The translations under genes were made by a program, and so were the position numbers. This document shows positions 27,324 to 37,557 of a stretch of 64,000 bases of DNA, piece by piece (position 1 is the first letter of the stretch; each line of letters begins with the position of its first letter). Below the pieces are notes generated by a model that saw nothing but the letters and a program-made list of their open reading frames with translations, was not told where the DNA came from and did no database searches. Origin of the DNA: Achromobacter pestifer (lineage in GTDB: Bacteria > Pseudomonadota > Gammaproteobacteria > Burkholderiales > Burkholderiaceae_B); contig NZ_CP053985.1 in assembly GCF_013267355.1 (NCBI RefSeq), positions 930,001 through 994,000 of the forward strand, in the 5' to 3' direction.

Positions 27324-28808
27324 TTACTTGGATGCCGGCACCGCCACCCACTGCGTCTGGTCGCCGCGGCGCACCAGCAGCCCGGCCGCGCGGCCCTTGT
27401 CCAGCTTGGCCACGAGTTCGCCGAACTGCTTGGCGCCCGTGACGTCGGTGTCGTTCAGGGCCAACACGATGTCGCCTTCCTGCAGGCCGGCCTTGCCGGC
27501 CGCGCCTTCGGCGACCTTGACCTGCACGCCGCCCTTGATGCGCAGCTTCTTCTGCACGTCGGCCGGCACGTCGATCACGCCCAGGCCCAGCGCATTGGTG
27601 ACTTCCGGCACCGGCGCCGCGCCCTTCTTGTTGGCGGCGGCGGCCTTCTCGGTCGGGATCTCGCCGACCTTGACCGACAGCGTCAGGTTCTTGCCCTTGC
27701 GCCACACTTCCATGTCGGCACGCGTGCCCGGCTTGGTTTCGCCCACGATGCGCGGCAGATCGGACCAGCGCTTGATGGGTTCGCCGTTGAACTTGAGGAT
27801 CACATCGCCCGGCTGCACGCCCGCCTGCTCGGCGGGACCTTCGGCTTCCACGCTGCTGACCAGCGCGCCCTCGGCCTTGGGCAGGCCGATGGCTTCGGCC
27901 ACGTCCTTGCCCACTTCGCCGATCTGCACGCCGACGCGGCCGCGCGTGACCTTGCCGGTGGCCCGCAACTGGTCCACGACGCGCATGGCTTCGTCGATCG
28001 GGATCGCCAGCGAAATACCCATGAATCCGCCGCTGCGAGAAATGATCTGGGAGTTGATGCCCACCACCTCGCCTTGCAGGTTGATCAGCGGGCCACCCGA
28101 GTTACCCGGGTTGACCGCCACATCGGTCTGGATGAAAGGCAGGTATTCGCCGGTATCGCGGCCGATGGCGCTGACGATGCCCGAGGTCACGGTGGAATCC
28201 AGGCCGAACGGCGAACCGATGGCCAGCACCCACTGCCCCTTCTTCAGCTTCTTGGGATCGCCGATGACCAGCGGGGTCATGTCCTTGGCTTCGATCTTGA
28301 TCAGCGCCACGTCGGTGCGCTCGTCCGTGCCGATGACCTTGGCCTTGAACTCGCGGCCGTCGGTCAGCGTGACGTAGATGTCCGTCGCGTCCACCACCAC
28401 GTGGTTGTTGGTCAGGATGTAGCCGTCGTCCGAAATGAAGAAGCCCGAACCCACGCCGCGCGGCACGGTGCGCTCTTCCGGCTGGGAAGGCTGGGGACGC
28501 TGGCGCGGCGACGGGCCGGGCTGGCCGCCGCCGGGCGGCTGGAATTCGGGTCCGAAGAACCAACGGAACAGTTCGTAGGGATCGTTGCCGCCGCCAGGGC
28601 CCATGCCGCGCACCGGCACGGTGGCCGTGGTGCGGATATTGACGACCGCAGGGTCGGCTTTTTCCACAATGCTGGTGAAATCAGGCAGCGTCACCGCCGG
28701 CGCCTGCGCCAGCGCCGCCGGCACGTAGGCGGCGGACATCATGACGCTGGCCGCGGCCGCCACCAGAAAGCGCCGGAAAAATGCATTCGACACTGTCATT
28801 GCTTTCAT
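27324..28808 (-). CDS. mucD: DegQ/MucD-type periplasmic serine protease
   Basis: A 494-residue HtrA-family protease-chaperone for misfolded envelope proteins. A signal peptide ends near ALAQAPA at residue 34. The trypsin-like domain has His136 (TNNHVVV), Asp166 (ERTDVALI) and Ser237 (NPGNSGGP). Two PDZ domains follow at about 275-370 and 395-490. A Pro/Gln/Gly-rich loop at residues 90-113 interrupts the N-terminal part. It is the fourth gene of the rpoE operon, as in Pseudomonas algU-mucABCD, occupying the place where enteric bacteria have rseC. GGAG precedes the ATG at 28808 by 9 bases. Confidence 0.93.
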   Translation of the reverse strand: MKAMTVSNAFFRRFLVAAAASVMMSAAYVPAALAQAPAVTLPDFTSIVEKADPAVVNIRTTATVPVRGMGPGGGNDPYELFRWFFGPEFQPPGGGQPGPSPRQRPQPSQPEERTVPRGVGSGFFISDDGYILTNNHVVVDATDIYVTLTDGREFKAKVIGTDERTDVALIKIEAKDMTPLVIGDPKKLKKGQWVLAIGSPFGLDSTVTSGIVSAIGRDTGEYLPFIQTDVAVNPGNSGGPLINLQGEVVGINSQIISRSGGFMGISLAIPIDEAMRVVDQLRATGKVTRGRVGVQIGEVGKDVAEAIGLPKAEGALVSSVEAEGPAEQAGVQPGDVILKFNGEPIKRWSDLPRIVGETKPGTRADMEVWRKGKNLTLSVKVGEIPTEKAAAANKKGAAPVPEVTNALGLGVIDVPADVQKKLRIKGGVQVKVAEGAAGKAGLQEGDIVLALNDTDVTGAKQFGELVAKLDKGRAAGLLVRRGDQTQWVAVPASK

Positions 28809-28848
28809 AAGTGTTACTCCGAAATTGCTGCTTGCCGCGCCCGGCCGA

Positions 28849-29931
28849 TCACTTGGATTCGGCCGGCGCTGCTGCCGCAGGCGCGGCGGGCACATATTCA
28901 GTGGCCTGCGCCAGCTGTTCCAGCGTCGCGACGGGCACTTCGCCCACGGCGGTCAGCCAGAAATCAGCAATGCGCGTGCCATAGACCGTGATCGCCCCGC
29001 GCTGCGCGGCGCCGTGGGGAGGACGGTGGCCACGCTGGCTGTCGTAGGGTTCGATGAACACGGAAATGGCCGCCAGTCCATCGGACAATACCATCTGGTT
29101 GACCGTGACGCCCTTCCCCATGGACCGAGCCACCTGCATGACCGGCTTGAACCCCTTGGGCGCAGGAATGCGCCAGCCCAGGGCGGCCAGGTCCACCGGC
29201 TTCATCGAGGGTTCCAGCACCTTCCAGTCGCGCGTGCTCCAGCGCGAGGTCAGCAATTGGGGATCGACTTCGGAGCCCAACCGCAGCGAGGTGAACGACA
29301 CCTGCTCGACCACGCCGCGGGCGGCGTTCAGCGTCTGGGCCTTGAGCAGCAGATTGGTTTCGACGTCCGCGCACAGCCGGTAGCCGTAGCGCAGCTTGTC
29401 CAGCGGTTCGATCGTGATCAGGCGGCACTCCCGCCCGGCCACGCGGTGCAGGGCGGACTCGGCGCGGATCTTGTAGTGTTCGGACAGGTTCGCGGCGTCT
29501 CCCAGTAGCAGGCCGGGGAAGCGGTCGCCGCGGCGGCGCTCCAGCAGCACGGTCTTGCGCTCGGGGAGGAGGCACTGCACGTCTTCGTTGTGGCGCAGGT
29601 ACTCGCGGGGTTGCCCGTCGAGAATTTCCAGGCGTTCGCGTTCGCCAGTGCCGTCCACCACGTGCACCAGGCGCGAGGACTGGATTGTCTCGCCCTGCTG
29701 ATACATGAAGACGCCCGCATAGTCCTGCTTGCGGGCGGCTTGTTGGATGCGGGTCAGCAGCTGCACCACGTCATCGGTGGCGGCAGGAGCGGCATCGGCG
29801 GCGCGCGCGGGTTCGTGCGCGGCCAGGAAAGCGGTCAGAAGCGTTACGGCAAACCAGCCGGCGCGGTGAGCCTGCAGCGTGGCGGCCCGGCCCAGCACCG
29901 GCCAGCGCGATGGGAGCACCAACAACGCCAT
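28849..29931 (-). CDS. rseB: Sigma-E regulatory protein RseB/MucB
   Basis: A 360-residue periplasmic protein that binds the anti-sigma factor RseA and shields it from proteolysis until lipid or LPS stress signals arrive. A signal sequence ends near ARAADAAP at residue 45. The large lipid-sensing domain follows (QQAARKQDYAGVFMYQQG, landmark: AGVFMYQQGETIQSSRLVH). A smaller C-terminal domain begins near LGWRIPAPKGFKPV. Its ATG and the rseA stop overlap by one base (TGATG). A C-terminal Ala/Pro stretch is unremarkable low complexity. Confidence 0.93.
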   Translation of the reverse strand: MALLVLPSRWPVLGRAATLQAHRAGWFAVTLLTAFLAAHEPARAADAAPAATDDVVQLLTRIQQAARKQDYAGVFMYQQGETIQSSRLVHVVDGTGERERLEILDGQPREYLRHNEDVQCLLPERKTVLLERRRGDRFPGLLLGDAANLSEHYKIRAESALHRVAGRECRLITIEPLDKLRYGYRLCADVETNLLLKAQTLNAARGVVEQVSFTSLRLGSEVDPQLLTSRWSTRDWKVLEPSMKPVDLAALGWRIPAPKGFKPVMQVARSMGKGVTVNQMVLSDGLAAISVFIEPYDSQRGHRPPHGAAQRGAITVYGTRIADFWLTAVGEVPVATLEQLAQATEYVPAAPAAAAPAESK

Positions 29932-30440
29932 CAGCGCCCCACTCCGGTATCGAAGGACACCTGGCGGACGGCGCTGGGGCCGGCCATCTGGCGATGCGCC
30001 TCCAGGTAGTCGCGCAGGCCCGAATCGTCGGCAGCCGCGGCCGGCGTGGTACTGGCATCGGCCAGCACGCGCACCTCGGAGGCCGGCTCGCCGGTCAGGT
30101 AAGGCTGCGCCACCCAGGCGACGGTCGCCACGGCAGCGGCCACCGCCAGGCCGGACAGGCCGACCCGCAATGGCGAGCGGCGCCGAGGCGCCGCAACAAT
30201 AGGCAATTCCGCGTCCAACGCCCGTGCCAGGCGGGCCTGGAAGGCCGCGCTGGGGGTCAGCGCCAGATCGGCGTTGCGCAGGGAATCACCGATCAGATGA
30301 TAGGTGTCCCAGGTCTCGCGCCCCTCGCGGGACAACAAGCCGGGAAATATGTCGTCGGATTCTTCTCCGTCCATCCAGGCGGAAACCGACTCCTCCCAGG
30401 AGGACTCGGCGATCACAACGGATTTGGCTGCTGTTTGCAT
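29931..30440 (-). CDS. rseA: Anti-sigma-E factor RseA/MucA
   Basis: A 169-residue single-pass membrane protein that holds sigma E inactive. The cytoplasmic N-terminal domain has the family pattern ESVSAWMDGEESDDIF and RETWDTYHLIGDSLR. A membrane segment lies near residues 90-110 (VGLSGLAVAAAVATVAWVA), followed by a periplasmic tail for RseB binding and regulated proteolysis. I chose the ATG at 30440 because AAGGAG lies 8 bases ahead; a GTG at 30449 falls inside that ribosome site. It begins 12 bases after the rpoE stop. Confidence 0.92.
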   Translation of the reverse strand: MQTAAKSVVIAESSWEESVSAWMDGEESDDIFPGLLSREGRETWDTYHLIGDSLRNADLALTPSAAFQARLARALDAELPIVAAPRRRSPLRVGLSGLAVAAAVATVAWVAQPYLTGEPASEVRVLADASTTPAAAADDSGLRDYLEAHRQMAGPSAVRQVSFDTGVGR

Positions 30441-30452
30441 GACTGCCACTCC

Positions 30453-31052
30453 TTACCAGCGACGCTCGGCATCGGTGCCTAGCAACGGACGCAACTTGGT
30501 GGCGATGGCTTCACGCGCACGAAAAATGCGGGAGCGCACCGTACCGATCGGGCAATCCATGCTTTGGGCGATGTCTTCGTAACTCATACCTTCGATTTCA
30601 CGCAGGACAATTGCGGTACGCAATTCTTCCGGCAATTGCTCAATAGCCGCGTTCACCGTCTCGGCGATTTCGCGGCTGGCGACCATGGATTCCGGCGTGC
30701 TTATATCGGTTAGGTTGTCGGTTTCGTTAAAAGTTTCACCGTCTTCCGTTTCTATCGCATTGGGCGCACTGGGGCGCCGGCCCTGCGAGGCCAGCCAGTT
30801 GCGCGCCGTGTTGATGGCGATCCGGTACAACCAGGTGTAAAAGGCGCTCTCCCCACGGAATTGGGGCAAGGCGCGGTAGGCCTTGATGAAGGCCTCCTGG
30901 GCCACGTCCTCGATTTCCGAGGGATCGCGGATCATCCGGGCCAGCAGACGGAGAATCTTGCGCTGGTACTTGAGCACCAGCAGGTCGAAAGCCTTTTTGT
31001 CGCCCCGCTGGACGCGCGCGACAAGCTCGGCGTCGACTTCGCGCTCGCTCAT
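30453..31052 (-). CDS. rpoE: RNA polymerase sigma factor RpoE (sigma E/AlgU)
   Basis: A 199-residue ECF sigma factor of the RpoE group, controlling the envelope stress response. Region 2 contains FDLLVLKYQRKILRLLARMI and DVAQEAFIKAYRALPQFRGE; region 4 contains LPEELRTAIVLREIEGMSYEDIA (landmark: LREIEGMSYEDIAQSM) and GTVRSRIFRAREAI. It is followed directly by rseA and rseB. The ATG at 31052 overlaps the stop of the upstream YgfX-like gene by ATGA and has GGGAGG 5 bases ahead. A long upstream in-frame extension is not conserved. Confidence 0.98.
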   Translation of the reverse strand: MSEREVDAELVARVQRGDKKAFDLLVLKYQRKILRLLARMIRDPSEIEDVAQEAFIKAYRALPQFRGESAFYTWLYRIAINTARNWLASQGRRPSAPNAIETEDGETFNETDNLTDISTPESMVASREIAETVNAAIEQLPEELRTAIVLREIEGMSYEDIAQSMDCPIGTVRSRIFRAREAIATKLRPLLGTDAERRW

Positions 31053-31543
31053 GACGCCTCCCGCAGGCTGTCCGCCGGACGGACGGGCCGCGCCGCGCCG
31101 GCCAGCAGGCACAGGCGCCGCCAGGACTCGGGTCGCAACGTCCGCTGCCAGACGGTGAGGGTGATTTTGCTGTTGGTAAAGGCCGTACTCCCGGTGGGCA
31201 AGGGCTGCAAAGTGAGCGTCAGCCAGCGCGGTCCGCGCTGTCCTTGCAACAGCGTCGCGTCCTGCCAGCCTTGCGGCAGGCGGACCTGCCAGCTCCCTGC
31301 CCCGGCTACCGCGCGCAAGGCGGATACGGGGGACAGGCTGCTCCGTGCCGAGTGTAACAGCCCGGCCAGCACAAGCAGGAGCGCGATCGCCGCACCCGCT
31401 GCCCATGCCATGCCGTGCCAGGACGCCGCCATCAGCACGCTGGCCCCAGCCGAGGCCAGCGCCAGGCCAGCAAGCGCGGTCGCGCTTCCTGGCCGCCGGA
31501 CAGGCACGCGAAACGCCCAGCGTCCCCCGAGCGGCTCTTCCAA
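31049..31543 (-). CDS. Small membrane protein, possibly YgfX/CptA-like
   Basis: A 164-residue protein with two adjacent hydrophobic segments (about residues 22-40 and 45-63), then a soluble C-terminal part ending in TVWQRTLRPESWRRLCLLAG. That tail recalls the LLPDSLDADAWRRLR-type ending of YgfX (CptA) proteins, which sit between fabF and rpoE in several Betaproteobacteria. The resemblance is short, so the name is tentative. The only start that keeps the first segment is a TTG at 31543, one base after the fabF stop, consistent with re-initiation. It overlaps rpoE by ATGA. Confidence 0.6.
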   Translation of the reverse strand: MEEPLGGRWAFRVPVRRPGSATALAGLALASAGASVLMAASWHGMAWAAGAAIALLLVLAGLLHSARSSLSPVSALRAVAGAGSWQVRLPQGWQDATLLQGQRGPRWLTLTLQPLPTGSTAFTNSKITLTVWQRTLRPESWRRLCLLAGAARPVRPADSLREAS

Positions 31544-31544
31544 A

Positions 31545-32774
<1,230 letters not shown>

Positions 32775-32825
32775 GGATGACTCCTCAAACAGACAAAAGA
32801 AAGGCGGTTTTCGGGATGCGCTGCA

Positions 32826-32887
32826 CGTGCGGCCCACACGAAAGCGGGTCGGGCATTACAACGCCCTTCCCGCATGCGGACCGCACG
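32826..32887 (-). promoter_or_regulatory. Folded leader or attenuator between acpP and fabF
   Basis: Outer arms CGTGCGG (32826-32832) and CCGCACG (32881-32887) enclose an inner hairpin: GCGGG and GGGC pair with GCCC and CCCGC around an 8-base loop. It lies in the 192-base acpP-fabF spacer. It could set the large excess of acpP message over fabF by partial termination or by protecting the acpP 3' end. No T tract follows. Confidence 0.5.
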
Positions 32888-32966
32888 GCAAATTCCTGAA
32901 ACCGCCCCGATTTCCCGGTTGGCTGCGACGGACGCCGCAAGGCAACCAGAAGGGTAAAAGCCCAGC

Positions 32967-33206
32967 TTACTGCTTGCCGTGCGAATTGATGTAGTCAATC
33001 GCTTGTTGCACGGTCGTGATCTTTTCGGCCTCTTCGTCGGGGATCTCGGTCTCGAATTCGTCTTCGAGCGCCATGACCAGTTCGACCATGTCGAGCGAAT
33101 CGGCACCGAGGTCGTCAAGGAAGGAGGATTCGTTCTTGATCTCGGCTTCGTTGACGCCAAGTTGTTCAGCGACGATCTTCTTGACGCGCTGTTCGATGCT
33201 TTCCAT
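32967..33206 (-). CDS. acpP: Acyl carrier protein
   Basis: A 79-residue acidic carrier of growing acyl chains. Ser37 in [10 protein letters not shown] receives the 4'-phosphopantetheine arm. [16 protein letters not shown] opens it and [16 protein letters not shown] closes it, both standard. The ATG at 33206 follows GGAGAT. It has a 213-base upstream spacer with a three-way-junction-like element, so it may have its own promoter or processing site in addition to the fab operon transcript. Confidence 0.98.
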
Positions 33207-33353
33207 GCAGATCTCCAATTGGGAAAAATCCCGCGAATTATAGCCAAGCGCGGAGTTTTGCGACGCCTGGCCGTGACAAAAATAACACCGCGCACTTGAT
33301 CTGTCGCCGGGAATGGCGCAGGAAACCGGTGTGCGGCGTTTCCGGTTGAATCT

Positions 33354-33408
33354 CGCGTGGCCCCGCCGGTTGTCCGGCGGCGGCGCGGCGGCCTGAGCCG
33401 CCCACGCG
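33354..33408 (-). promoter_or_regulatory. Three-way-junction-like RNA element between fabG and acpP
   Basis: Outer arms CGCGTGG (33354-33360) and CCACGCG (33402-33408) enclose two separate perfect hairpins: CCGCCGG-TTGT-CCGGCGG (33363-33380) and GGCGGC-CTGA-GCCGCC (33387-33402). It begins 12 bases after the fabG stop. The nested design is more elaborate than a simple terminator and has no T tract. Confidence 0.55.
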
Positions 33409-33419
33409 CGATTCTTGAT

Positions 33420-34172
33420 TTATTGCATGTACATCCCGCCGTTGACGTGCAGGGTGGTGCCGGTAATGTAACCCGCTTGCGGCCCGGACAAAAACGCCAC
33501 GGCGTGGGCGATATCCGCGGGCGAACCCAGGCGGCCGAGCGGAATCTGCTGCAGCAAGGCAGCAGTCTGATTTTCGCCCAGGGCGCGCGTCATGTCGGTA
33601 TCGATGAAACCAGGCGCGACGCAGTTCACGGTGATGTTGCGGCTGCCCAGCTCACGCGCCAGGGCGCGCGACATGCCAGCCACGCCAGCCTTGGCGGCCG
33701 CGTAGTTGGCTTGGCCGGGGTTGCCGCTGGAACCCACCACGGAGGTGACGTTGATGATACGTCCCCAGCGAGCCTTCATCATGTTGCGCAGCACGGCGCG
33801 CGACAAGCGGAAGACCGAGGCCAGGTTGGTGTCGATGACAGCCGACCAATCATCGTCCTTCATACGCATTGCCAGCGTATCACGGGTGATACCGGCGTTA
33901 TTGACGAGGATGTGGGGGCCGCCACCTTCCTTGCCCAGCGCGTCGATCAGCGCATCGCAGGCAGCGGCGTCGGTCACGTCCAGCACCACGCCGCGGCCGC
34001 CCAAGGGCGCCAGCGCTTCGGTGATGGCGGCCGCGCCCGATTCGGAGGTGGCGGTGCCGACGACCGTGGCGCCGCGCGCGGCCAGTTCCTGGGCGATGGC
34101 GCGGCCGATGCCGCGCGTGGCGCCGGTCACCAGCGCGAGCTTGCCCTGCAGTTCGATCGAGGTGTTGTCCAT
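33420..34172 (-). CDS. fabG: 3-oxoacyl-ACP reductase
   Basis: A 250-residue NADPH-dependent short-chain dehydrogenase that reduces 3-oxoacyl-ACP. The cofactor loop is TGATRGIGRAIA, NNAGITRD is the NAG motif, and the catalytic Ser (NVTSVVGSSGN), Tyr and Lys (ANYAAAKAG) are present. The C-terminus GYITGTTLHVNGGMYMQ is typical of FabG. It starts 4 bases after fabD. Confidence 0.97.
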   Translation of the reverse strand: MDNTSIELQGKLALVTGATRGIGRAIAQELAARGATVVGTATSESGAAAITEALAPLGGRGVVLDVTDAAACDALIDALGKEGGGPHILVNNAGITRDTLAMRMKDDDWSAVIDTNLASVFRLSRAVLRNMMKARWGRIINVTSVVGSSGNPGQANYAAAKAGVAGMSRALARELGSRNITVNCVAPGFIDTDMTRALGENQTAALLQQIPLGRLGSPADIAHAVAFLSGPQAGYITGTTLHVNGGMYMQ

Positions 34173-34176
34173 ATTC

Positions 34177-35112
34177 TTAATTTCCGTTGACGGCGGCCAA
34201 CGCTGCCTCTAGCGAAGCAGGATCGGTAATGGCCATGCCCGTGAGTTCGGGATCGATGCGCTTGGTCAAGCCGGCCAGCACCTTGCCGGGACCGCATTCG
34301 ATGACGTGCGTGACGCCCTGCGCCTTCATCGCGCGCAGGGTTTCAACCCACCGCACAGGATGCCATGCCTGACGCACCAGCGCATCCCGGATTGCCCCGG
34401 GTTCGACGGGCGTAGCCACATCGACGTTGTTGATCACTTGTAGCTGCGGCGCGGACACCGTCACGCTGGCCAGCGCGCCGGCCAGCACTTCGGCGGCGGG
34501 CTTGAGCAGGCTGGAGTGGAACGGTGCGGACACCGGCAGCAGCAGCGCCCGCTTGGCGCCCGCGGCCTTGGCCAGTTCGCAAGCGCGCTCGACCGCGGCC
34601 TTGTGGCCAGCGATCACGACCTGCGCAGGCGCGTTGAAATTCACGGCCTCGACGACCTCGCCCTGGGCGGCGGCCTCGCAGGCAGCGCGCACGGCGGCGT
34701 CGTCCAGGCCCAGGATGGCGGCCATGGCGCCGGTACCCACCGGCACGGCGGCCTGCATGGCGTCGGCGCGCACGCGCACCAGGCGCACGGCGTCTTCAAG
34801 CGCGAGCGAGCCCGCAGCCGTCAAGGCGGCATACTCGCCCAGGCTGTGGCCGGCCACGACATCGGGCTTGCGGCCACCCGCAGCGCACCAGGCCGCGTAC
34901 ATCGCGACCCCGGCAGTCAGCATGGCGGGCTGGGTATTGGTGGTCAGGTTGAGCTGTTCCGCGGGGCCTTGCGCGATCAACGCACCCAGGTCCTGCCCGA
35001 GCGCTTGCGAAGCCCGCGCCACGGTGTCCGTGACGGCCGCGACGCCCGACCAGGCGTCCAGCATGCCGACAGCTTGGGAACCTTGGCCAGGAAAGACAAA
35101 TGCGATTTTCAT
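34177..35112 (-). CDS. fabD: Malonyl-CoA:ACP transacylase
   Basis: A 311-residue transacylase that loads malonyl groups onto ACP. It opens with FVFPGQGSQAVGML. The nucleophile is Ser90 in AGHSLGEYAAL and the partner His is near residue 201 in SAPFHSSLLKPA. ECGPGKVLAGLTKRI near the C-terminus is typical. It lies between fabH (97-base gap) and fabG (4-base gap). Confidence 0.97.
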   Translation of the reverse strand: MKIAFVFPGQGSQAVGMLDAWSGVAAVTDTVARASQALGQDLGALIAQGPAEQLNLTTNTQPAMLTAGVAMYAAWCAAGGRKPDVVAGHSLGEYAALTAAGSLALEDAVRLVRVRADAMQAAVPVGTGAMAAILGLDDAAVRAACEAAAQGEVVEAVNFNAPAQVVIAGHKAAVERACELAKAAGAKRALLLPVSAPFHSSLLKPAAEVLAGALASVTVSAPQLQVINNVDVATPVEPGAIRDALVRQAWHPVRWVETLRAMKAQGVTHVIECGPGKVLAGLTKRIDPELTGMAITDPASLEAALAAVNGN

Positions 35113-35174
35113 GATTGACCGTATGGATTGATTCAGTGTCTGTGTGGAATGTCAGGCACATCGTTCCGGCGGCC

Positions 35175-35190
35175 GCGGCGCATGCGCCGC
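35175..35190. repeat. Perfect 16-base palindrome between fabH and fabD
   Basis: GCGGCGCATGCGCCGC is perfectly self-complementary and lies in the 97-base fabH-fabD spacer, 20 bases after the start of the fabH 3' flank. It could be a message-stabilising hairpin or a protein site; no T tract accompanies it. Confidence 0.45.
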
Positions 35191-35209
35191 GTCGCGCCGG
35201 AGCGCGCCT

Positions 35210-36196
35210 TTACATGCGGGCCAGTACCGAGCCCCAGGTGAATCCGCCGCCCACGCCTTGCATCAGGATCAGCTGCCCCGGCTTGACGCGGCCGTCGCGA
35301 CGCGCGGCGTCCAGGGCCAGCGGCACGCTGGCCGCGGACGTGTTGGCGTGGCTGTCGACGGTGACGACGACCTTCTCGACCGGCACGGCAAGCTTGCGCG
35401 CCAGGAAATTCAGGATGCGCACGTTGGCCTGGTGCGGGATCAGCCAATCGACGTCGGCGATCTCCACGCCCGCTTCGGCGCAGGTGTCGCGCGCGGAACG
35501 GTCCAGCACGGTGACGGCCTGCTTGAACACGGCCTGCCCGTCCATGCGCAGGAACGGATCGCCGGTCACGTCGCCATAGGCGACGTTGCCCGCGGCGTTC
35601 AGGATCTTGGCCTGGCTGCCGTCGGCGTGCAGTTGCGCGGCCAGGATGCCCGGCTTGTCGGAAGCCTTGAGCACCACGGCGCCGGCGCCGTCGCCGAACA
35701 GCACGCAAGTGCCGCGGTCGTTCCAGTCCAGGATGCGCGAGAACACTTCGGCGCCGATGACCAGCGCGCAACGCGCGCGGCCGGCACGGATGAAGCTGTC
35801 GGCGGTGGTCAGCGCGTAGACGAAACCGCTGCACACGGCCTGCACGTCGAATGCCGCCGAGCCCTTGGCGCCGAGATTGGCCTGCACGATGCAGGCGGTG
35901 CTCGGGAACACGAAGTCGGGGGTCGACGTGGCCAGGACGATCAGGTCGATCTCGGAAGCGTCCACGCCGGCGTCGGCCAGCGCGCGGCGCGAGGCCTCGG
36001 TGGCCAGCTGGCTGGTCGTGACGCCGCGCTCGGCCAGATGGCGCTGGCGGATGCCGGTGCGCTCGACGATCCACTCGTCGGAAGTGGCGATGTCGCGCGT
36101 CGCCAACTCCGCCGCCAGCTCGTCATTCGAAACCACGCGTTCCGGCAGGAAGCTGCCGGTGCCCGCGATCACGGAATATTTCATTGCGGTATCCAT
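35210..36196 (-). CDS. fabH: 3-oxoacyl-ACP synthase III
   Basis: A 328-residue condensing enzyme that starts fatty acid chains from acetyl-CoA and malonyl-ACP. The triad is Cys122 ([12 protein letters not shown]), His in [10 protein letters not shown] and Asn in [11 protein letters not shown]. The C-terminal [13 protein letters not shown] is standard. The ATG at 36196 shares a TGATG overlap with the plsX stop; a second ATG at 36184 ([10 protein letters not shown]) is an alternative start giving 324 residues. Confidence 0.97.
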   Translation of the reverse strand: MDTAMKYSVIAGTGSFLPERVVSNDELAAELATRDIATSDEWIVERTGIRQRHLAERGVTTSQLATEASRRALADAGVDASEIDLIVLATSTPDFVFPSTACIVQANLGAKGSAAFDVQAVCSGFVYALTTADSFIRAGRARCALVIGAEVFSRILDWNDRGTCVLFGDGAGAVVLKASDKPGILAAQLHADGSQAKILNAAGNVAYGDVTGDPFLRMDGQAVFKQAVTVLDRSARDTCAEAGVEIADVDWLIPHQANVRILNFLARKLAVPVEKVVVTVDSHANTSAASVPLALDAARRDGRVKPGQLILMQGVGGGFTWGSVLARM

Positions 36197-37263
36197 CAAG
36201 CGGTGTCCCCAGCCACGTTTGGCGACGGCGCCGAGGGGCCCTCGCCAGATTGAACGCGCTTGGTAATCTGAGCGACCGTCTCAGCGGTGCGCTCCAGCAG
36301 TTTACTCACTACGGCTTCGCGAGCGCGCTGCAACGCAAAACCATAGGCGTAGACGTCCGCGGAGCCATGGCTCTTGATGACCACGCCGCGCAGGCCCAGC
36401 AACGCGGCGCCGTTATAGCGCCGGTTGTCGACGCGGGTGCGCAGGCGGTTGAGCACCGGCTTGGCCACCGCGCCAGCCAGCAGCGTGATCAGATTGCGTT
36501 TGAACTCTTCGCGAATGACGCTGGACAGCATCTTCGCCAGCCCTTCGACGGACTTGAGCACGACGTTGCCGACGAAACCGTCGCAGACGACGACGTCGAC
36601 AGTGCCCTTGAATATGTCATTGCCTTCCACGTTGCCGTAGAAGTTGAGCGGGCTGCCACGCAGAAGCTCGGCGGCTTCCTTGACGACTTCGTTGCCCTTG
36701 ATGACTTCTTCGCCGATGTTGAGCAAGCCCACGGAGGGGCGCTCGCGATGGTCGACCGCCTGCGACAGCGCGGCGCCCATGATGGCGAACTGGAGCAGGT
36801 GCTCTGCCGTGCAGTCCACATTCGCACCCAGGTCCAGCACCGTGGTGGCACGGCCCGTCTGGTTCGGGATGGACGTGGCGATCGCGGGCCGGTCTATGCC
36901 GTCCAGCGTCTTGAGCACATAGCGTGAAATGGCCATCCACGCGCCGGTATTGCCCGCGGAAACGCAGGCGTCGGCGCGCCCGTCCTTGACGGACTGGGCG
37001 GCCAGGCGCATGGAGGAGTCTTTTTTGCGGCGCAGGGCGACCTCGACCGGGTCGTCCATGGTGACGACTTCGGAAGCCGCCACGATTTCAATGCGATCGC
37101 GCGCCACGCCGCGGTGCTCGGAGAGCGCCGCTTCGATAGCGTCGGGAAGCCCGACCAGCAATAGCCGGGTATCCGGAAATTGCCGGGCGAACTCGATCGC
37201 AGCCGGAATCGTGACGGGCAGACCGAAGTCTCCGCCCATACAGTCTATGGCGATGCGTATCAC
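36196..37263 (-). CDS. plsX: Phosphate acyltransferase PlsX
   Basis: A 355-residue enzyme that makes acyl-phosphate from acyl-ACP, the first step of membrane phospholipid synthesis in the PlsX/PlsY route. Family motifs: [11 protein letters not shown] at the N-terminus, [30 protein letters not shown] and [17 protein letters not shown]. The start is a GTG at 37263 with a weak ribosome site. It follows rpmF after 59 bases, the conserved rpmF-plsX-fab arrangement. Confidence 0.97.
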   Translation of the reverse strand: MIRIAIDCMGGDFGLPVTIPAAIEFARQFPDTRLLLVGLPDAIEAALSEHRGVARDRIEIVAASEVVTMDDPVEVALRRKKDSSMRLAAQSVKDGRADACVSAGNTGAWMAISRYVLKTLDGIDRPAIATSIPNQTGRATTVLDLGANVDCTAEHLLQFAIMGAALSQAVDHRERPSVGLLNIGEEVIKGNEVVKEAAELLRGSPLNFYGNVEGNDIFKGTVDVVVCDGFVGNVVLKSVEGLAKMLSSVIREEFKRNLITLLAGAVAKPVLNRLRTRVDNRRYNGAALLGLRGVVIKSHGSADVYAYGFALQRAREAVVSKLLERTAETVAQITKRVQSGEGPSAPSPNVAGDTA

Positions 37264-37322
37264 GGGTGCCAGGTATCAGCGCTCAGCCGAAATGGTCCGA
37301 GTACGAGTTCGGCCCGGGGGCC

Positions 37323-37505
37323 TTATTCGTCGGCCTTGGTCTTCAGGACCTTGCGGCCGCGGTAGAAGCCGTTGGGGCTGATGTGGTGACGCAGATGCGC
37401 TTCGCCCGTGTTGGGTTCGATCGCGGTCGGCGGGTTCACCAGAAAATCGTGCGAGCGGTGCATACCGCGCTTGGACGGGGACTTCTTGTTTTGTTGAACG
37501 GCCAT
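37323..37505 (-). CDS. rpmF: 50S ribosomal protein L32
   Basis: A 60-residue ribosomal protein. [20 protein letters not shown] and [18 protein letters not shown] are unmistakable. It lacks the paired CxxC zinc motifs seen in some other phyla, as is usual for Proteobacteria. AGGAG lies 6 bases ahead of the ATG. It is preceded by yceD and followed by plsX, so ribosome and lipid synthesis share a transcript. Confidence 0.98.
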   Translation of the reverse strand: MAVQQNKKSPSKRGMHRSHDFLVNPPTAIEPNTGEAHLRHHISPNGFYRGRKVLKTKADE

Positions 37506-37557
37506 GATGACTCCTAGAAACGGGGCGCATTGTACGCGATGCGGCCCGATGTTGATC

